A stretch of 52,701 bases of DNA from Betaproteobacteria bacterium (GTDB lineage: Bacteria; Pseudomonadota; Gammaproteobacteria; Burkholderiales; Burkholderiaceae_E): NCBI GenBank assembly GCA_018970865.1, contig JAGWVN010000014.1, forward strand, positions 1 through 52,701, in the 5' to 3' direction. The notes beneath the pieces were generated by a model. It did no database searches. It was not told the DNA's origin and saw nothing but the letters and a program-made list of their open reading frames with translations. This document shows, piece by piece, positions 52,404-52,701 of the stretch (positions are counted from its first letter, which is position 1; every line of letters starts with the position of its first letter). The position numbers and the translations under genes are program-made.

Positions 52404-52701
52404 TCAGCCCCGACGGGCGCCAAGGGCGGCGGCCGCCCGCACCGCGCCGGAGACGCTCGCGGCGTCGGCCCGCGGCAGCGGCAGGTAGGCCGCGCCCATC
52501 TCGGCGGCGAGCTCGCGGGCGGCGGCCTGGGGCTGCGGCGAGGTGTCGATCAGCAGACTGACCTGACCCTCGGCGCGCAGATGGCGGGCGGCGGCCCGGG
52601 CATCGGCGGCGGCGCGTTCGCGGCCGCCGGCGCCATCGCGGGCGACATTGGCGCGGCCGTCGGTGAGCACCACCAGCACCGGCGTGCCGCCGCGGCGCCG
52701 G
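52404..52701 (-). CDS. bchD: Magnesium chelatase subunit D, C-terminal end (partial)
   Basis: Only the last 98 codons are in the window. They belong to the von Willebrand A domain of BchD: VLVVLTDGRANVARD, the LLIDTSPQPQ strand and a LAAEMGAAYLPLPR segment before the C-terminus. BchD is the AAA+/VWA partner of BchI and BchH. The gene runs off the right edge; bchI is expected upstream of it, outside the window. Confidence 0.9.
   Translation of the reverse strand, partial: RRRGGTPVLVVLTDGRANVARDGAGGRERAAADARAAARHLRAEGQVSLLIDTSPQPQAAARELAAEMGAAYLPLPRADAASVSGAVRAAAALGARRG

Overview
The window is about 70% G+C, densely packed, and reads as the chromosome of a purple betaproteobacterium, most likely Burkholderiales and Rubrivivax-like. 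The reasons are the gene order glnK-amtB-gshA-gshB-PTS next to ubiK, a reaction centre with a tetraheme PufC subunit, AcsF as the only ring-E cyclase, and a complete spheroidene/spheroidenone carotenoid gene set. From about 11.9 kb to the right edge it is one nearly uninterrupted photosynthesis gene cluster. No tRNA, rRNA, CRISPR array or insertion sequence was seen.

Region 1 (1-11.8 kb) is housekeeping and nitrogen/redox metabolism: the end of a thiolase and an acyl-CoA synthetase; convergent to them ubiK and a cupin protein; then, behind a sigma-54/NtrC-type promoter, a TorF-like porin, the PII protein GlnK and the ammonium transporter AmtB, closed by a strong intrinsic terminator; then gshA-gshB, a regulatory PTS (EIIA-Man, HPr, EI) and a convergent diguanylate cyclase.

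Region 2 (11.9-20.4 kb, minus strand) reads ppaA/aerR - ppsR - crtA - crtD - bchG - pucC-like - bchP - a small membrane ORF. It holds the PpsR repressor, its B12-binding partner, late carotenoid steps and the last two bacteriochlorophyll steps. Region 3 (20.6-39.1 kb, plus strand) reads bchF-N-B-H-L-M - lhaA - puhA-B-C - acsF - puhE - crtI - crtB - three uncharacterised genes (an Arg-Glu repeat protein, a DUF2269-type membrane protein, a short-chain dehydrogenase). Many of these genes overlap by a few bases. Region 4 (39.2-52.7 kb, minus strand), in transcription order, reads bchD(partial)-bchO, crtE-crtF, bchC-X-Y-Z, then pufB - an unexpected 73-residue single-helix protein - pufA - pufL - pufM - pufC - crtC.

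Together the genes take protoporphyrin IX to bacteriochlorophyll a (BchI and an 8-vinyl reductase are not in the window), make spheroidene/spheroidenone, and build and assemble an RC-LH1 complex. No pucBA (LH2), pufX or pufQ is present. PpsR boxes (TGT-N12-ACA) sit on predicted sigma-70 promoters ahead of bchF, bchC and crtE. At bchC and crtE a second, one-base-off box lies exactly 8 bp from the perfect one. The most interesting item is the small membrane protein gene between pufB and pufA, which has the best ribosome binding site of the puf operon and matches no puf subunit I recognise.
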